Source: Xestospongia bergquistia (taxonomy: Eukaryota > Porifera > Demospongiae > Haplosclerida > Petrosiidae). Taken from it: DNA of 64,000 bases. Of the stretch, positions 10,938 through 23,200 are shown in pieces (the first letter of the stretch is position 1; the number at the start of each line of letters is the position of its first letter). The stretch covers positions 992,001-1,056,000 of the forward strand of contig OZ014419.1 in NCBI GenBank assembly GCA_963965975.1. The letters are read 5' to 3'. Below the pieces are notes generated by a model, which searched no databases, was not told where the DNA came from, and saw nothing but the letters and a program-made list of their open reading frames with translations. Both the position numbers and the translations under genes were made by a program.

Positions 10938-13900
10938 ATGAAGATGAAATGTCTAATACGAGTTTTACTCATCATCAGTTGTCTTCCTAGCTGCCTATGT
11001 TGGTCTCAGGAAGAACTAGATCTCTTTGATCTTGTGGAAGAAATCAATGAGAACTTCTACGATGTTCTACAAGTGTCACAGGTTATAAAACCACACACAA
11101 TAAACTATTAAATCTTCATCAATTTAATAGTGAAATTTTCAAATATATATGTTATTATATTTAGGATGCATCCACAGCCGAAATACGTCGATCCTATCGC
11201 CAACTCTCCTTACGATATCACCCAGACAAGAACGATGACCCTAACGCAGCTGAAGTATTTAGAAAGGTTAATTACAAAAATCAGAACATGTTATTAATTT
11301 TTGTTGTAATTTAGATTGGAGCTGTGGCTGAAGTTTTAAGAGATGATGAGAAAAGACAAATGTATGTATGATATAATTCGTATAACACTAAAGTCATCTT
11401 ATTGTAATCTAAGATTGTAATTTCCTTCAGACTACGTAACAGAAAGTTGTTAAGAAAGAGTAATAGAATATCTTAAAGGTTCCTATTATTATTATAATAT
11501 GGTCATAATGTGAATGTATTGTTTACAAAATAAAGATGAGTAATGGACATTTGTAATTATAAATTTGTTAATAATTTGTGATACATATATCTAGGTACAA
11601 TGACATCCTTATAAATGGTCTACCAGACTGGAGACAACCAATCTATTACTACAGAAGAGTAAGAAAGATGAGTGTCTTAGAGTTATCAATCTTATTGCTG
11701 ACAATTGCCACAATTGGACAGTTCCTGTATGGTTGGGCTCAATACATAGAGAAGCAGCTGGTCTTAGTAAGTTTTGACTGAGTTTATGTGAAGGGTAAAG
11801 AGCATCTGATATCGTTTTTATTACTAGAAATAACCACACATATATCCTCAACATTTATCTATATACTATATGTTTGTTATCATTTTAAAATGATAGTTGA
11901 TTTAACCGCCATATAGAGACATGATACTTGAGGATGTTGAAAAAGTTATGTTAATGAGTTACAAATGAAATGTTGTGGTTTGTGTTGTAACAGCCTAAAG
12001 TTCTGAGTATAGTTAGTGACAATGTTGTAGGTTAAACAACTTCAAAGGTAGACAATTATGTAACTTAGCCACACATCATTTATCAGCGACCCTATGATAT
12101 AGTGGTAGTCATAGTTACAGACTGAGTAACACCATTATTCTCATGACTCTAGTATGCTCTATTATCTTATAAGCACCTATATAAAATGTGATATAATCTA
12201 GTCGTTATTCCTTTAAGTTATGTTTGTAAATTACAACAGACTACAGTAATACATACCACAGATGTTATGAACAAGAAAATTTGGTAAACAAGAGCATAAT
12301 TCCACACACTGCCACAAAGTCAGTAATCAAAGACACCATGACCTCCCACATCAAAACTGAACCTGTTATAATAATTGATTATTTTACTTTGATGAAGTAA
12401 CGTACACATCTATAATCTGCATATTGAGTGCTACAACAGCTTTAGCCATGTGTCGTGTAAAGTAGATAATGTTATGATTTATATGTAATCAAGAACAGTG
12501 TTATGTGTTCTAATACAAGTTGATATAGTAATGATAAAAATGACCACGCCCTTAAACTTGTCACTTCACAGCTGCCATAATCACGGTAATAAATGCAATT
12601 TACTATTGTAAATACTAAAATGTGACAATGAGAACAAAGGAATACTTAATAATATAACAAATTATATTTTATTGTTTTATAATGTGTCTTGTCTAATTCT
12701 ATTAATTATTTGAACTATCATCTAACTAATTGTATCAAGTCAATGTTTGTTTATTGTTCTTGCTGTTTAGTCTGTAGTCCTTAAGTACATACTTAACATA
12801 TTTGTGGGTGGTCTGGTACTAATGTAACTTTAACTTGTTAAGGAGACTCAAAGCTACAACAAATAACTCTATTTTCATACAACAACTTATGTGTTGATAT
12901 GTGTTAATGTGATTATACTTGCTGACATCAACAGAGAATGAACTTGTGTCTTTTTTTTTCCATATAAAGTATGAACTACGTCAGAGAAAAGAGAAGAAAG
13001 ATCGTAAATCTAAAGGCCGTAAAACTTCTTCCATGCAACTAGAGGCTGAACTGTTGTATTATGAAGCAATGGCAAAAGGTATGAATTGAATGCATTGAAA
13101 TTAATACATATACACACACACACTCTCTCTCTCTCTCAACAGCTGTTCTGCCTCATTACAAAAAACTGCTGCCATTTGTTCTTGTCAAGAAATCATTCTC
13201 GTTGATAGTAGGTGTCATTTTCTACAGTTGGAGAGTCTACCATTTATGGAAAAATGCTGAAAGGAAAAAGGAAACACCAGAAGACACGCCAGTTGAAATA
13301 AAGGATGATACAAGTAGAATATCAGCTTCATTAACCAAACAAAATATTAAAAAGAAAGAGAAGTCATTGGATAATAGTGAACAAGATGGAGAACTTGAGT
13401 TCAATGATCCCTTACCTTCCAATGATCATAATGATGAAGCCAACCCTAATCCAGAAACTAGTGATATTATTTCAATAACAACTTGTCCTCTATCAAATGG
13501 GCAAGCCGACACCCACCATCACGATGTTAATGCTGTCAGTATTTCAGAGTCAGTGGAAATTGAAAAACAACTAAAGCAGAGCAAATTAGCAAAAGAAGAA
13601 GAAAAGTTACAGGAAGAACTGATGCAATTAGAAGAAGAGATTGAAGAAGATTGGGAAAAAGAGAGAAAATCTAAAACCAAAAGAACAAAGAAGCCACACT
13701 CAACAAAAGTGAAATCACCTCTTGCAGACAAGAGTCTAGAAGTTGCTCAATACAAAACACAGCCAGCTGCTACAGAGGCCATACCAAACAAAAATATATA
13801 CCCTAATGATGAAGTAGATAGAAGCCAAACAGAAGCAATTCCTAGTGAGGTTCAAGGCCCTGAGTTGTCTACAGAAGCTGTGAATCAGACTGGTAGTCAT

Positions 13901-14155
13901 TGGAGCCAGTATCAACAAAAGCAACTTGAGTGGGCTCTAACACAGTATGGCAAAGATGTACAAGATAGATGGGAATTAATAGCTAAAGCTGTACCAAACA
14001 AATCAAAGGTAATTTGTGTTTATAATTATTATAACATGTACAGCTGTGTTTACTAACTAATGGTGCCAATACTATCTTAATTTTTGATATAGGACGAATG
14101 CATTGCAAGATATAAAGAATTAGTAGAGCTAGTAAGAAAAAGGAAATCACAATAA
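10938..14155 (+). CDS. DNAJC1: DNAJC1/ERdj1-like ER-membrane J protein
   Basis: Seven coding exons with matching phases. Exon 1 from 10938 gives a signal peptide ([18 protein letters not shown]) followed by a J domain: FYDVLQVSQ, then [20 protein letters not shown] with an intact HPD motif, then [14 protein letters not shown] membrane segment follows ([20 protein letters not shown], exon at 11595), then a basic linker at 12970 ([16 protein letters not shown]). A second hydrophobic patch ([18 protein letters not shown]) lies at about 13196-13250. A long charged coiled-coil region comes next. The end is a SANT domain split over two exons ([18 protein letters not shown], then [18 protein letters not shown]), which matches the second SANT of human DNAJC1. 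The first SANT is not visible. Known role: the lumenal J domain recruits BiP and the cytosolic part sits near the ribosome. Head-to-head with HDAC; convergent with the AF10-like gene. Confidence 0.9.
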
Positions 14156-14453
14156 CATTATAATTATTATAGGCCATTCATTATATCATTTGTACAATAG
14201 CAATAATAATTTTCTTACTTTTCATTAATTCCCGTGCTTTGTACCAAAATAATTTATTCAGTTCAAAATAATAATAATTGTTTTATAATTCACAAATAGA
14301 GAAAGGAACGAGAATAAAAGACAAACAAACAGTGAAGCCTAAAATTTTAGGTGACTGGTAGAACAAGAAATGTTAATTCTATTAGTTGTAAATTAAAAAG
14401 TGAATTCCCTTTAAAAATTTGGCATGCCTCCATCCAGTAGTAAGTTATAACAA
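14156..14453. other. Convergent 3' gap, no gene seen
   Basis: About 300 bases between two converging stop codons, rich in A and T, holding the 3' UTRs of the DNAJC1-like and AF10-like genes. Confidence 0.6.
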
Positions 14454-17400
14454 TTAAGTACTATGTCTATGAGGGAGTGTTGGACTTGTGACTCGAGTGA
14501 TATTAGGAAAACCTGTATAGGCTGTAATGGGACCTTGTACTGAATTAGTGACGTGGGTAACCTCTTGTGGAAGGACGGGTGGGGTTATCCCAACATGACG
14601 ATTAGACCCATTGACATTTCTAACAGGATTATTTGTAAGTGAATAAGATGGAACTGGAGGTTGAGGGTAGGATGAAGGAGGGTAATTGTGTCTTTGAAAT
14701 TGGTCTAATACGCCACCATGCAAAACTTGGTGATGGTGGTGGTGACCTACAGTGGATGTGGTAATAGCAGATTGATGATGTAAATGACTGTTCATGCGAG
14801 CACTAGAATGGGTTGACATCGGGATGTTTGAAGTTGGTAGTTCTGTTTCCATGGAAGCAGCTGGATGACTATTTGAATCAATGCGTTCACGATCACTATT
14901 AGAAGGTTCATGACCAGTACTCAGTAAAGACTGACCGCCATCAGATGACAAGAGTTGGATGCCATTAAGAACTTTGTTTATACCACCTTCAGTTAAAGTT
15001 TGCCGTAGACGAGCATTTGTTGCTATGAAGAACTCTCTCTGTGATGCTAGTTCCATGATGCGGGCTTGCATTGTTCTGTTCTCTGACTGCAGTTCATGAA
15101 GGTGAGCCAACATAATACCAGCTATAAGAAAAGAAAGACTTGTAGTACAGAACAAAATGAAATGTATTGTGCATAGCAAGGAGAAATGGAAAAGAAATAA
15201 ACTATTATCTTACCGTTATTTTGCCGCCCAGCTTGATCTAAAATGAACTGTGCGGTCTGTTCCCATTGTCGCTCTAAGAGCTCTTGTAAACTCAGAGGAG
15301 GCCCAAGTTGAGTACTGTTACTGAAAACAGACAGTAAATCACACACACACACATTACTTACCTGCTGTTAGTAGCAGCAGCAGGTGCTCTTTGACTAGCA
15401 GCTGAACTCGATGTTGACTTTCTCTTTCTTCCTCCACCACTTCCTGTTTTCCCTCCACGTTTACTATGCTCCTTAACAACAGTCTCTGTAGGCTCAACAA
15501 CAGTCTCTACAGAGACATTGCTCTCTTGAATATAAGTCTCCATTGCAGATGGCGAAAGAGATCCCAACCCTTCTTGTTGAGGTGCCTCTACCCCTGTTAG
15601 TCGGTCCACTTGGTCCACATTTTGTGTAACCAATGCAAGCAGGTCTAGATTGCCACAATCCAAGATATTACTTGGTGGTTCAGTCTCTCGTTCTTCAAGT
15701 GCTGTTACTTTCTTACTAACGGTTACTGATGGACTATGAGCTGGTACTACATGTGAAGGACTGTTTGGCTGTAAGTTTTGAACTGTTAATGTTTCACTTG
15801 TACTTGAAGGAGCTTCAGAAGCTGAGCTCTCATTTGATGAAGATAGCTTACGACGACGATATTTTCTTTTTACAGATGGCACCGAACCTACTTCAGTAGA
15901 AGTTCTTTTGTGAAGTTTGTCAAATTCTTTAGATTTCAAAGATGATGATGAAGATTTGATATGCAAACTACCACTGATACTAGAAGTAGTAGTAGCTACT
16001 TGATGATGATGATGAGGGGGAGGAGGAGGAGGGAGATGAGGAGATGAAGAAAAGGTTTGATGATCAAGAGAAGTAGCAAGATCAGGAAGAGAATGTGATT
16101 GAAGACCAGCTCCTGGCCCACCCCCTCCTCCTCCGATACTTTCCACAGCTGCTCCTATTGGTCCTTGTTTACGAAGATTTTGTTGTTTTAGTTTCTGTTT
16201 TATCTATAACATAAACATTAAATAAAATTTACTATCTCAATCAGTAGAATAATAATTATGTATTGTAAGGATACTGACCATTCTCTTATAATGTGTATTA
16301 CAATATCCACAATAAATGATATTTCTACTGTCACGAGGATCCTCTTCTTCAACAAGAAGCTGTTCTTTCTGAGCACTAAAAGTAGTTTTATGTAATGTAA
16401 AGATAATTTATCGTTTATTGACATACCAAGTTACATGGAAGGCAAGACGACAGTTACTTTTATGACAGGACATACAAGCACCAGTAGATGACTGATTTTC
16501 TTGACCCAATTCTTCGCATATGTAACAAGACTAATGACACCATAGACAGACAGAGATAAAATGTGGATAGAAAAAAGAAGATAGAAAAATAGATGTGGTG
16601 TGGTTGGTAGATACAGTAATGTACCTTTGAAAATCTCTCTTTAGGTAACTTCGTCGTGACTATAGGTTCCATTGTACGCAAGTTGCCAAATGTCACCTCA
16701 GGGATATACAGAGCACACACTACATGAGCCCAGCCTATCAATAAGACACTATGATAATTGACTATGACATAATTAACCATACTCATTACTTGTACTATCA
16801 ATAAGACACTATGATAATTGACTATGACATAATTATCCATACTCATTACTTGTAAGGGAAATAAAAGTATCCAATTTATATGGACATTTGTACATGTACA
16901 TTAACATGATGTATTATAATCATTCTTTAGGTAATTGTGTAATAGGTATGTTCTACTTACTGCCTGTATCAGTTCTCTTCAAAGCTCCATCTTTACGAGG
17001 ACATAACTCACATTTCTAATATAGAATGAATAGACGAGAGAGAGGGAGGAAGAGAGAGAGTATACAATGACACAGTGGTTCAATATATACTATTGTTGTA
17101 AGATATATGTTACTTACTACTCTGGCTGCCCTTTCTTGTGACTCACACTTGCGACAGAACCACAAACCAGTAGGTATGTTAACAATACCATAACAGGCTA
17201 AAAAATAATCCGTATCATTTCATAAGTAACAACTGTTGCATTTTATCCTTGTTGACAATACATGTACTGTTCACAAACATACAACACTCTCTAATTAATG
17301 CCCACATGCTTTACAATAAAAAGCTAAAAAGCTCAAAACTATTGTAGATAAATGTCATTAATATTATCACACAATAACTTAATAATTTAGTGATGTAACC

Positions 17401-17653
17401 TTTGCAAGCGTCAAAATCACTAAAGAAATTACTTAAAGCCTAATAACACCACAAACTACCCTCTCTACTGAGGAGCCTGCACAAAACACCCCACATACCA
17501 ACAGTCTTAACTTATTCATCATTATTTATCTCGTTTATAAAGCTCTTACTTACCTTGGTGTACAACAATCCCACATCCCTGTCCTCCACAACGGAAGAGT
17601 CGATTGTCAGCACTTTCTTTAGAATCACTGCATACGCAACACAATTTGGCCAT
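14454..17653 (-). CDS. MLLT10: AF10/AF17-like PHD-finger and OM-LZ protein
   Basis: Nine coding exons. Exon 1 is 17554..17653 (MAKLCCVCSDSKE) and starts PHD1, which continues with CYGIVNIPTGLWFCRKCESQ. The zinc knuckle KCELCPRKDGALKRTDTG and the extended PHD follow (WAHVVCALYIPEVTFGNL, then SCYICEELGQENQ, then GACMSCHKSNCRLAFHVTC, then YCGYCNTHYKRM). This PHD-knuckle-ePHD order is diagnostic for AF10/AF17. A low-complexity middle exon (15359..16204) has poly-Gly, poly-His, poly-Ser and basic patches (KRKYRRRK). The C-terminal part holds the octapeptide-motif and leucine zipper: SLQELLERQWEQTAQFILDQ, then LAHLHELQSENRTMQARI. In AF10 that segment binds DOT1L and the PHD unit reads unmodified H3K27, so the likely role is guiding H3K79 methylation. 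It is pro-orthologous to MLLT10 and MLLT6, and the symbol is by homology. The last coding exon ends with a His/Ser/Pro-rich tail. Confidence 0.92.
16735..16854 (-). repeat. 60-bp tandem duplication ending at a splice acceptor
   Basis: Two adjacent 60-base copies (16735-16794 and 16795-16854) differ at one base. Read on the coding strand, each ends in TTGATAG, so the acceptor of the AF10-like ePHD exon exists twice. Both copies are open in frame with that exon. Confidence 0.9.
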
Positions 17654-17953
17654 TTTCAAATTACCCACTCTACAAGTATACGGAAATGAACGGAACTATG
17701 TTATGAAGTTTACTGAATCTTACGAGCATCGGAGCATGCATGATTTTGAGGTTACTGCCACTGTTATTATCGAAGAGAGATCCTGAAAACAAGTTAGTAA
17801 GTAATTACTTAAAGTAGAATGATAAGAATCCATTTTACTAATTAATGATAAGTACATTAAATGATACTAAGATGAGAGTAAGTTATTCTCTGTGTTAGAA
17901 TGCATCAGTCAATGGAATATATTACATTTGTATAGGAACAGATTCCCCTCACA
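17654..17953. promoter_or_regulatory. Divergent AF10-like / RBM45 promoter region
   Basis: Only 300 bases separate the two ATGs. TATAGGAACAG just upstream of the RBM45 start resembles a splice acceptor, so RBM45 may have a non-coding 5' exon here. No factor site was recognised with confidence. Confidence 0.5.
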
Positions 17954-18401
17954 ATGGCATCGTATTCTGGTACTGTGACCACACCTACTACTGAACAACA
18001 GTTAGCTCAACAGTATCAGCAATATCAACAGCAGTATCATTCTCAACAACTATACCCAACTCAGGGACAACAACAACTAGGAGGACAAACCTCCATGGAA
18101 GTATCCTCCTCAAGAAAGAGCATCAACCATGATCAACCTGCTTTTTCTCGAGTTTTTATTGTTTGTAGTAAATTGATGAAAGAAGAAGAGATTCGAGAGG
18201 CATTTTCTGTGTATGGTAACATAGAAGATGTTTGGATGGTTAAAGATCGTATGACCAAAGAGAATAAAGGTATCTGTTATGTTAAGTTTGATAAAGCCTC
18301 ATCTGCAGCTCAGTCTATTGAGAATTTGGATGGTAAAGTCATTGGTAGTGATCCCAAACCAGTTAAAGTATGTGAGTGAAGTCTGTTTTAAAAAATGTTC
18401 C

Positions 18402-18435
<34 letters not shown>

Positions 18436-18438
18436 CCC

Positions 18439-18482
<44 letters not shown>

Positions 18483-19722
18483 CAATATTTCTCTCTCTCT
18501 CTTTCAGGTCATGATTGCATCTTCCAAAAACTCCTCTGTTAAAACAGATTACAATGATGAATCTGCTAGGACAAGGTTGTTTGTTGTTTGTCCTAAAGAG
18601 TATAATGAAAATGATCTGAAAGCTAAGTTTGAACATTTTGGAGACTTTGATTTTTGTAACATTATACGTGACAAACACACTGGAGAGAACAAAGGATTTG
18701 GATATGTCAAATTCACTCGTGCTTCCACTGCAGCCATTGCAATGGAAAACTGTGACAAAAATTTCAAAGCCGTTCTTGCAGAACCCAAATCGGCTAAATT
18801 TGCCCGTGATGCTGCTGCAGCTGCTGTACGAGAAACACAACAACGTCTTAGAGACTCTTATCCATTTAGTGCCTCGCCCACACACGGGACATCAGATGTT
18901 TTCCAGAATTATGGTTTTGGTTTTAATACATCTACAGGATTAGAACCAGGTATGAAAATGGAGCCTGGTATCAATAATAGATTGTACATAATTGTGTCTC
19001 CATCTGTAACTGAAGAACAGCTGACTCGGCTGTTTGATATTATACCTGGGCTTGAATATTGTGACTTGAAATGTAATCATTCAACAGGAGAATCTCGTGG
19101 TTTTGCTTACATCACATATAGTTCTATTAATGCTGCAATGTATGCTAAAGACAAATTAAATGGTTTTGAATATCCACCTGGTTGTAAACTAGTGGTTAAG
19201 TATGCTGAAGACCCACCTAACATACGATACGGACCTCCAAGTCCAACCTTTGAACCTAGCTATCAATACCACTCACCTCCTCATTCTCCGATGCGTTCTC
19301 CTGTTCGTTCTGGGTCTCCTGTTAGACCATTAGGATTGACTCGTCAACGTCGTAATTCTTTAGGCTCAGAATATGATGGGCGTGTCTTCTTTGTATGTAG
19401 CCCCTCCCCTCCTGCTGATCAAGTTCTAAGAACTATTTTTGGTCGATTTGGAGTGTTGACAGATATCTGGGTGATACGTGGTAAGAACTATGGTTATGCC
19501 AAATTCATGACACGTCTAGCAGCAGAGTCTGCCATTACTGCTCTGCATGGCATGGAGGTGTTCGGTGTTAAATTCAAAGTAATGCTTGCAGATCCACCTC
19601 CTGACGATGGTTCACGCAACAAGAGACCTAAGACCACAGCTTCATCTCTTCCTATGGGTGGTCCACCTATTCCTCTTCCTCCAGCAACTGCTCCCATGCC
19701 CAGTATGCCAATGAATACCTAA
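17954..19722 (+). CDS. RBM45: RBM45-like protein with four RRM domains
   Basis: Two coding exons, 17954..18367 and 18508..19722, joined in frame (138 + 404 codons, 542 residues). The N-terminus is Gln/Tyr-rich (YQQYQQQYHSQQ). RRM1 starts RVFIVCSKLMKEEEIREAFS and has GICYVKF as RNP1. RRM2 starts RLFVVCPKEYNENDLKAKF and has GFGYVKF. RRM3 starts RLYIIVSPSVTEEQLTRLF and has GFAYITY. RRM4 starts RVFFVCSPSPPADQVL and has NYGYAKF. An RS/SP-rich linker lies between RRM3 and RRM4, and a basic RNKRPK near the end may be a nuclear signal. RRM1-RRM2 spacing and wording (VMIASSKNSS; ENCDKNFKAVLAEPKS) match human RBM45 closely. Known role: a nuclear RNA-binding protein that associates with m6A/FUS factors and neural RNAs. 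Here the role is inferred from orthology. Confidence 0.92.
18401..18505 (+). repeat. CT microsatellite filling the RBM45 intron
   Basis: The 140-base intron (18368..18507) is mostly (CT)n, broken three times by CAATATTTCT (at 18401, 18438 and 18483). It supplies a very long polypyrimidine tract before the acceptor TTTCAG. Confidence 0.9.
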
Positions 19723-20224
19723 GGTATACTTCTCTCCTTCATTTATTTTTCATTTCATTTTAATTTATTGTCGAGAAAATGTTTTTTAAAATGACACTTC
19801 CATTCTTCCTGTAGTAATGATGCATCCTAAAACACACCACGTTACAACAGACCTGACAACGACAATCTATGAACTAAGACTAGACTGGAAACAGGATTGA
19901 CGACTACAAAACAGGACTTAATAACTCGTTTAACTACAGAACAGACAGCACTTAACTAAATAATATAACACACTGTGTGTGTATTGCATGAAAATCAACA
20001 ATCATTAATATCATTCTAAAAAAAACTAGTTTACTTAATAGTATATGTAGACCATTTTTCTGAATGAATCGATGTTCTAAGAATGATAAAATCATCATAA
20101 TTTGTATAGCTATTGTATTAAACAATCCTTTAATAGTATATTGTGGTGTTATGATATTGAGGATATGTACTCATATAAACACAAGGACTATCAAAAATAT
20201 TTTTAAAAAAACTAACTACACATT
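19723..20224. other. Convergent 3' gap, RBM45 / UBX-LRR
   Basis: About 500 bases of AT-rich sequence holding two 3' UTRs. No gene was recognised. Confidence 0.5.
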
Positions 20225-23200
20225 CTAGTAGTTTTCCTCTTCTTCCATCATGTCATCATCTGAATTATCTTGAGCTAGTAAACCACCACCCCTACCACCT
20301 GGTAGTACCACCTGTTGTTGTTGTTGTTGTTGTTGTAACTGTGTTAATGTAGGTTGTTCAATATTTCTGTTCCGTAAAGTCTCCAAACTTCGACAACCTG
20401 TTAATATTATCGTGATACACTAATGGTTGTCATAGTAACATATTACCTTGTTCTCTTAGTGTATCAATGGAAACCTCCTCAGTAGCACATGTCCAGTCGA
20501 TATTAAGCATTAATAATGAGGGTAAACTAAGGCTAAATAATCCTGTTACAAAAAGATAGAGAATGTGTAATGATTTTTGATACCTTTGTCATCCACAAAA
20601 GTACGAACTAAATTTAGTTTGTTTAGTTTGGTAAGTCTTGTTAGAGCTCCATCCAGAATGAATTTACTTGTAACCCTACAAGAGACAGAACAGATGTCAT
20701 CTTGTGCTGCCTCTTATTTTAACCAAATATGAGTAAACATCATTTTAAAGAGCCGTGCAAGCATACACCATCTGTTATGAACTGTGTGACAATAATTATC
20801 TAACAACCTTGTATCTGATACACTTAAGTCTTCTAACTGTTCCAATTCTATTGAACAAATGAACAGAATATCATATGATGATTGATCTTACCGGCTATAT
20901 GCATTATTCCTTCATCTGTGATGAGTGTGTTATCCAATGAGAGCTGTTTAAGATTAACAAGACCTGAGAGTGTGTGAGAGGGAGAGATTATAAGATCAAT
21001 TACACAATGATATATCAAATATATTTGATCCAGCTACATTAGTAACAGACTAACATGTTAGTAAATCAAATTATGGCCATGTTTATCCAACTACTACTAC
21101 AGTATATTACAGTATAGTACCAGTCTGTGATATTACCTTGAAGATAGACCATGCCATCATCTGTAAGTCTAGTCCGACTTAACGACAGTTGTGTGAGGCT
21201 ACATATTATGAATTGTAAAAATAACAATAGAGACAATAGTTCTTACCTAGTCATTCTGGAAATGTGGATAATACCAATATCGGTGATGTTACAATAACCA
21301 GTTAGATTAAGAGCAATTAAAGGAAACCCTTCAAAGAGTCAAAACACGCATTGTTTTTATAGTGAGTGTGGTTTATCTTACCTGATACCACACCCATATG
21401 CTCATCAAAAAACAAGTTCCTGTCTGGTAGTGACAATGACGTTAGTTGTAAACCTGATAACAAACACAAATTATTGACTTCAATTGAATGACAGCTTACC
21501 AGACAGTTGTTGTAGTTCATTACAATCAACAGGAATACCAGATAAACTTAGTTCCTTAAGAGCTCGACATGCAGCCAGAGAATGAATGCCTCCTTCCAAA
21601 GGACACTGGGAGACATTGAGTGAGTGCAAGTGCTCCAATGATAATAATGGAGTAACATCTGATACCTAATACAATAAACATATGATATTACTATGATACC
21701 ACATTGTGCATTGTTTTCTGATCTAAGAAGAAATTAAAGTGGATATATGTTCAGCAAGAATTCCACACTATTTAAAAAATTGATTTTATATAGATTTATC
21801 CTATAGGACACTGTCATGATAATCACAAGTGATAGTGTAAAACTTTGTATAATTTTTGCATGTTCATAGGTAAAAGTAATGATGATAAACATACTTTGGT
21901 AGATTCAATGTTAAGACTTTCCAAATTAGGAGCACCTGTTATAACCAATAATAATTGCTATTAATAAAAGGGGTTTACTCCTTTCTTTACCTTGACAGAG
22001 TTGTTTTAGTGAAGAGACTGTTACACCAGTAAATGATAAGTCAATATCCTTTAAAGACAAGATGGGCTGTCGTAGCAATAACTTCATTCCAGTGTCTGTC
22101 AATTTGAGTTGACTCAATCGAATGACAGCTAATTGATGAAACCCTGTCATAAAAAAGAATAATAACTCTAATTATTCAGAAGTATGTAATTTCAAATATT
22201 ACTTGGGAGTACAAGTATACACAACTGTGTTGACAGATGGTGTTACTCTGAAAACCACCCAGCTGCCTTTACTACTACAATCATAGCATGTCAAGTTTAT
22301 AGACATCATGCCATAGTGGATATTATAATTATATTAAAATAATAATATATAAAATTATTGTCTGCTATGTCATAAGAAGATTGACAGAGAAATAGTCTTG
22401 TGTAATAAAATTTATCATTGTACACACTACTGTGTACAAAGGGTACCCTATCATAACACAGGATGTTTTGGTTGAATGGACCTCTACCTTTGTAGAGACA
22501 TCTGGAAACCACCCAGCTGCCTTTCTGCTACAATCATAACATGTCAAGTTTATAGACAACCAAATAATCATATCATAGTGGTATTATAATTATATTCCCA
22601 AAAAAAAGTTACCAGCTGCTAATATTTTATAACCAGGGGAACAGACCAAATACAAGATACAATATATTGATTACTGCCCTTGCAATGGATGCCATGATAA
22701 AAATGAGAGGCATCTGAAGATGCTGTACATAATTAGTTAACAAAGCACAGTAGACAAATTTATGTATCAATGTAGTCCATATTACAACCAATATAGCTCC
22801 ATTAGAAGATACACAATATAATTTGTACCACATTGAACAGCTGCTTGATTTGAACTTTCTGTTTAGAATGTCAGCTGTCTTAACACATCAAACTTCAGGA
22901 ATGTCCATGCGTGCATATGTATGTATATTGAAAACCATACTATCACAACTAACTTCTTCCTATTAACTTATCATTGTACATAGCAATTAGTAAACACATA
23001 ATAGTAATGGTACTGGTTTCTATTTCTTATAAATCGAGCCATCAGAGATAGCAGAGAAATATTCTTGTCTATATAACTGTCTCTCTGTATACTCTTCAAT
23101 GATAGCTTGACGATTAATGTTGGACAGTTCTTCTCTCTGACGATATTGGTAGACACGATGAGATACAACAACGTACACAATTAAAGAAAATAGAGCCAGA

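Noticed and set aside
13237-13731. Ser/Phe-rich minus-strand frames over DNAJC1
   Set aside because: Antisense of the Lys/Glu-rich coiled coil; a composition artefact.
18388-18885. 165-residue minus-strand frame over RBM45
   Set aside because: Antisense of RRM2 and of the CT repeat (RERERER); not a gene.
22365-22571. Overlapping minus-strand frames with LTCYDCSRKAAGWF
   Set aside because: They come from the 90-base direct repeats and do not extend into any domain.
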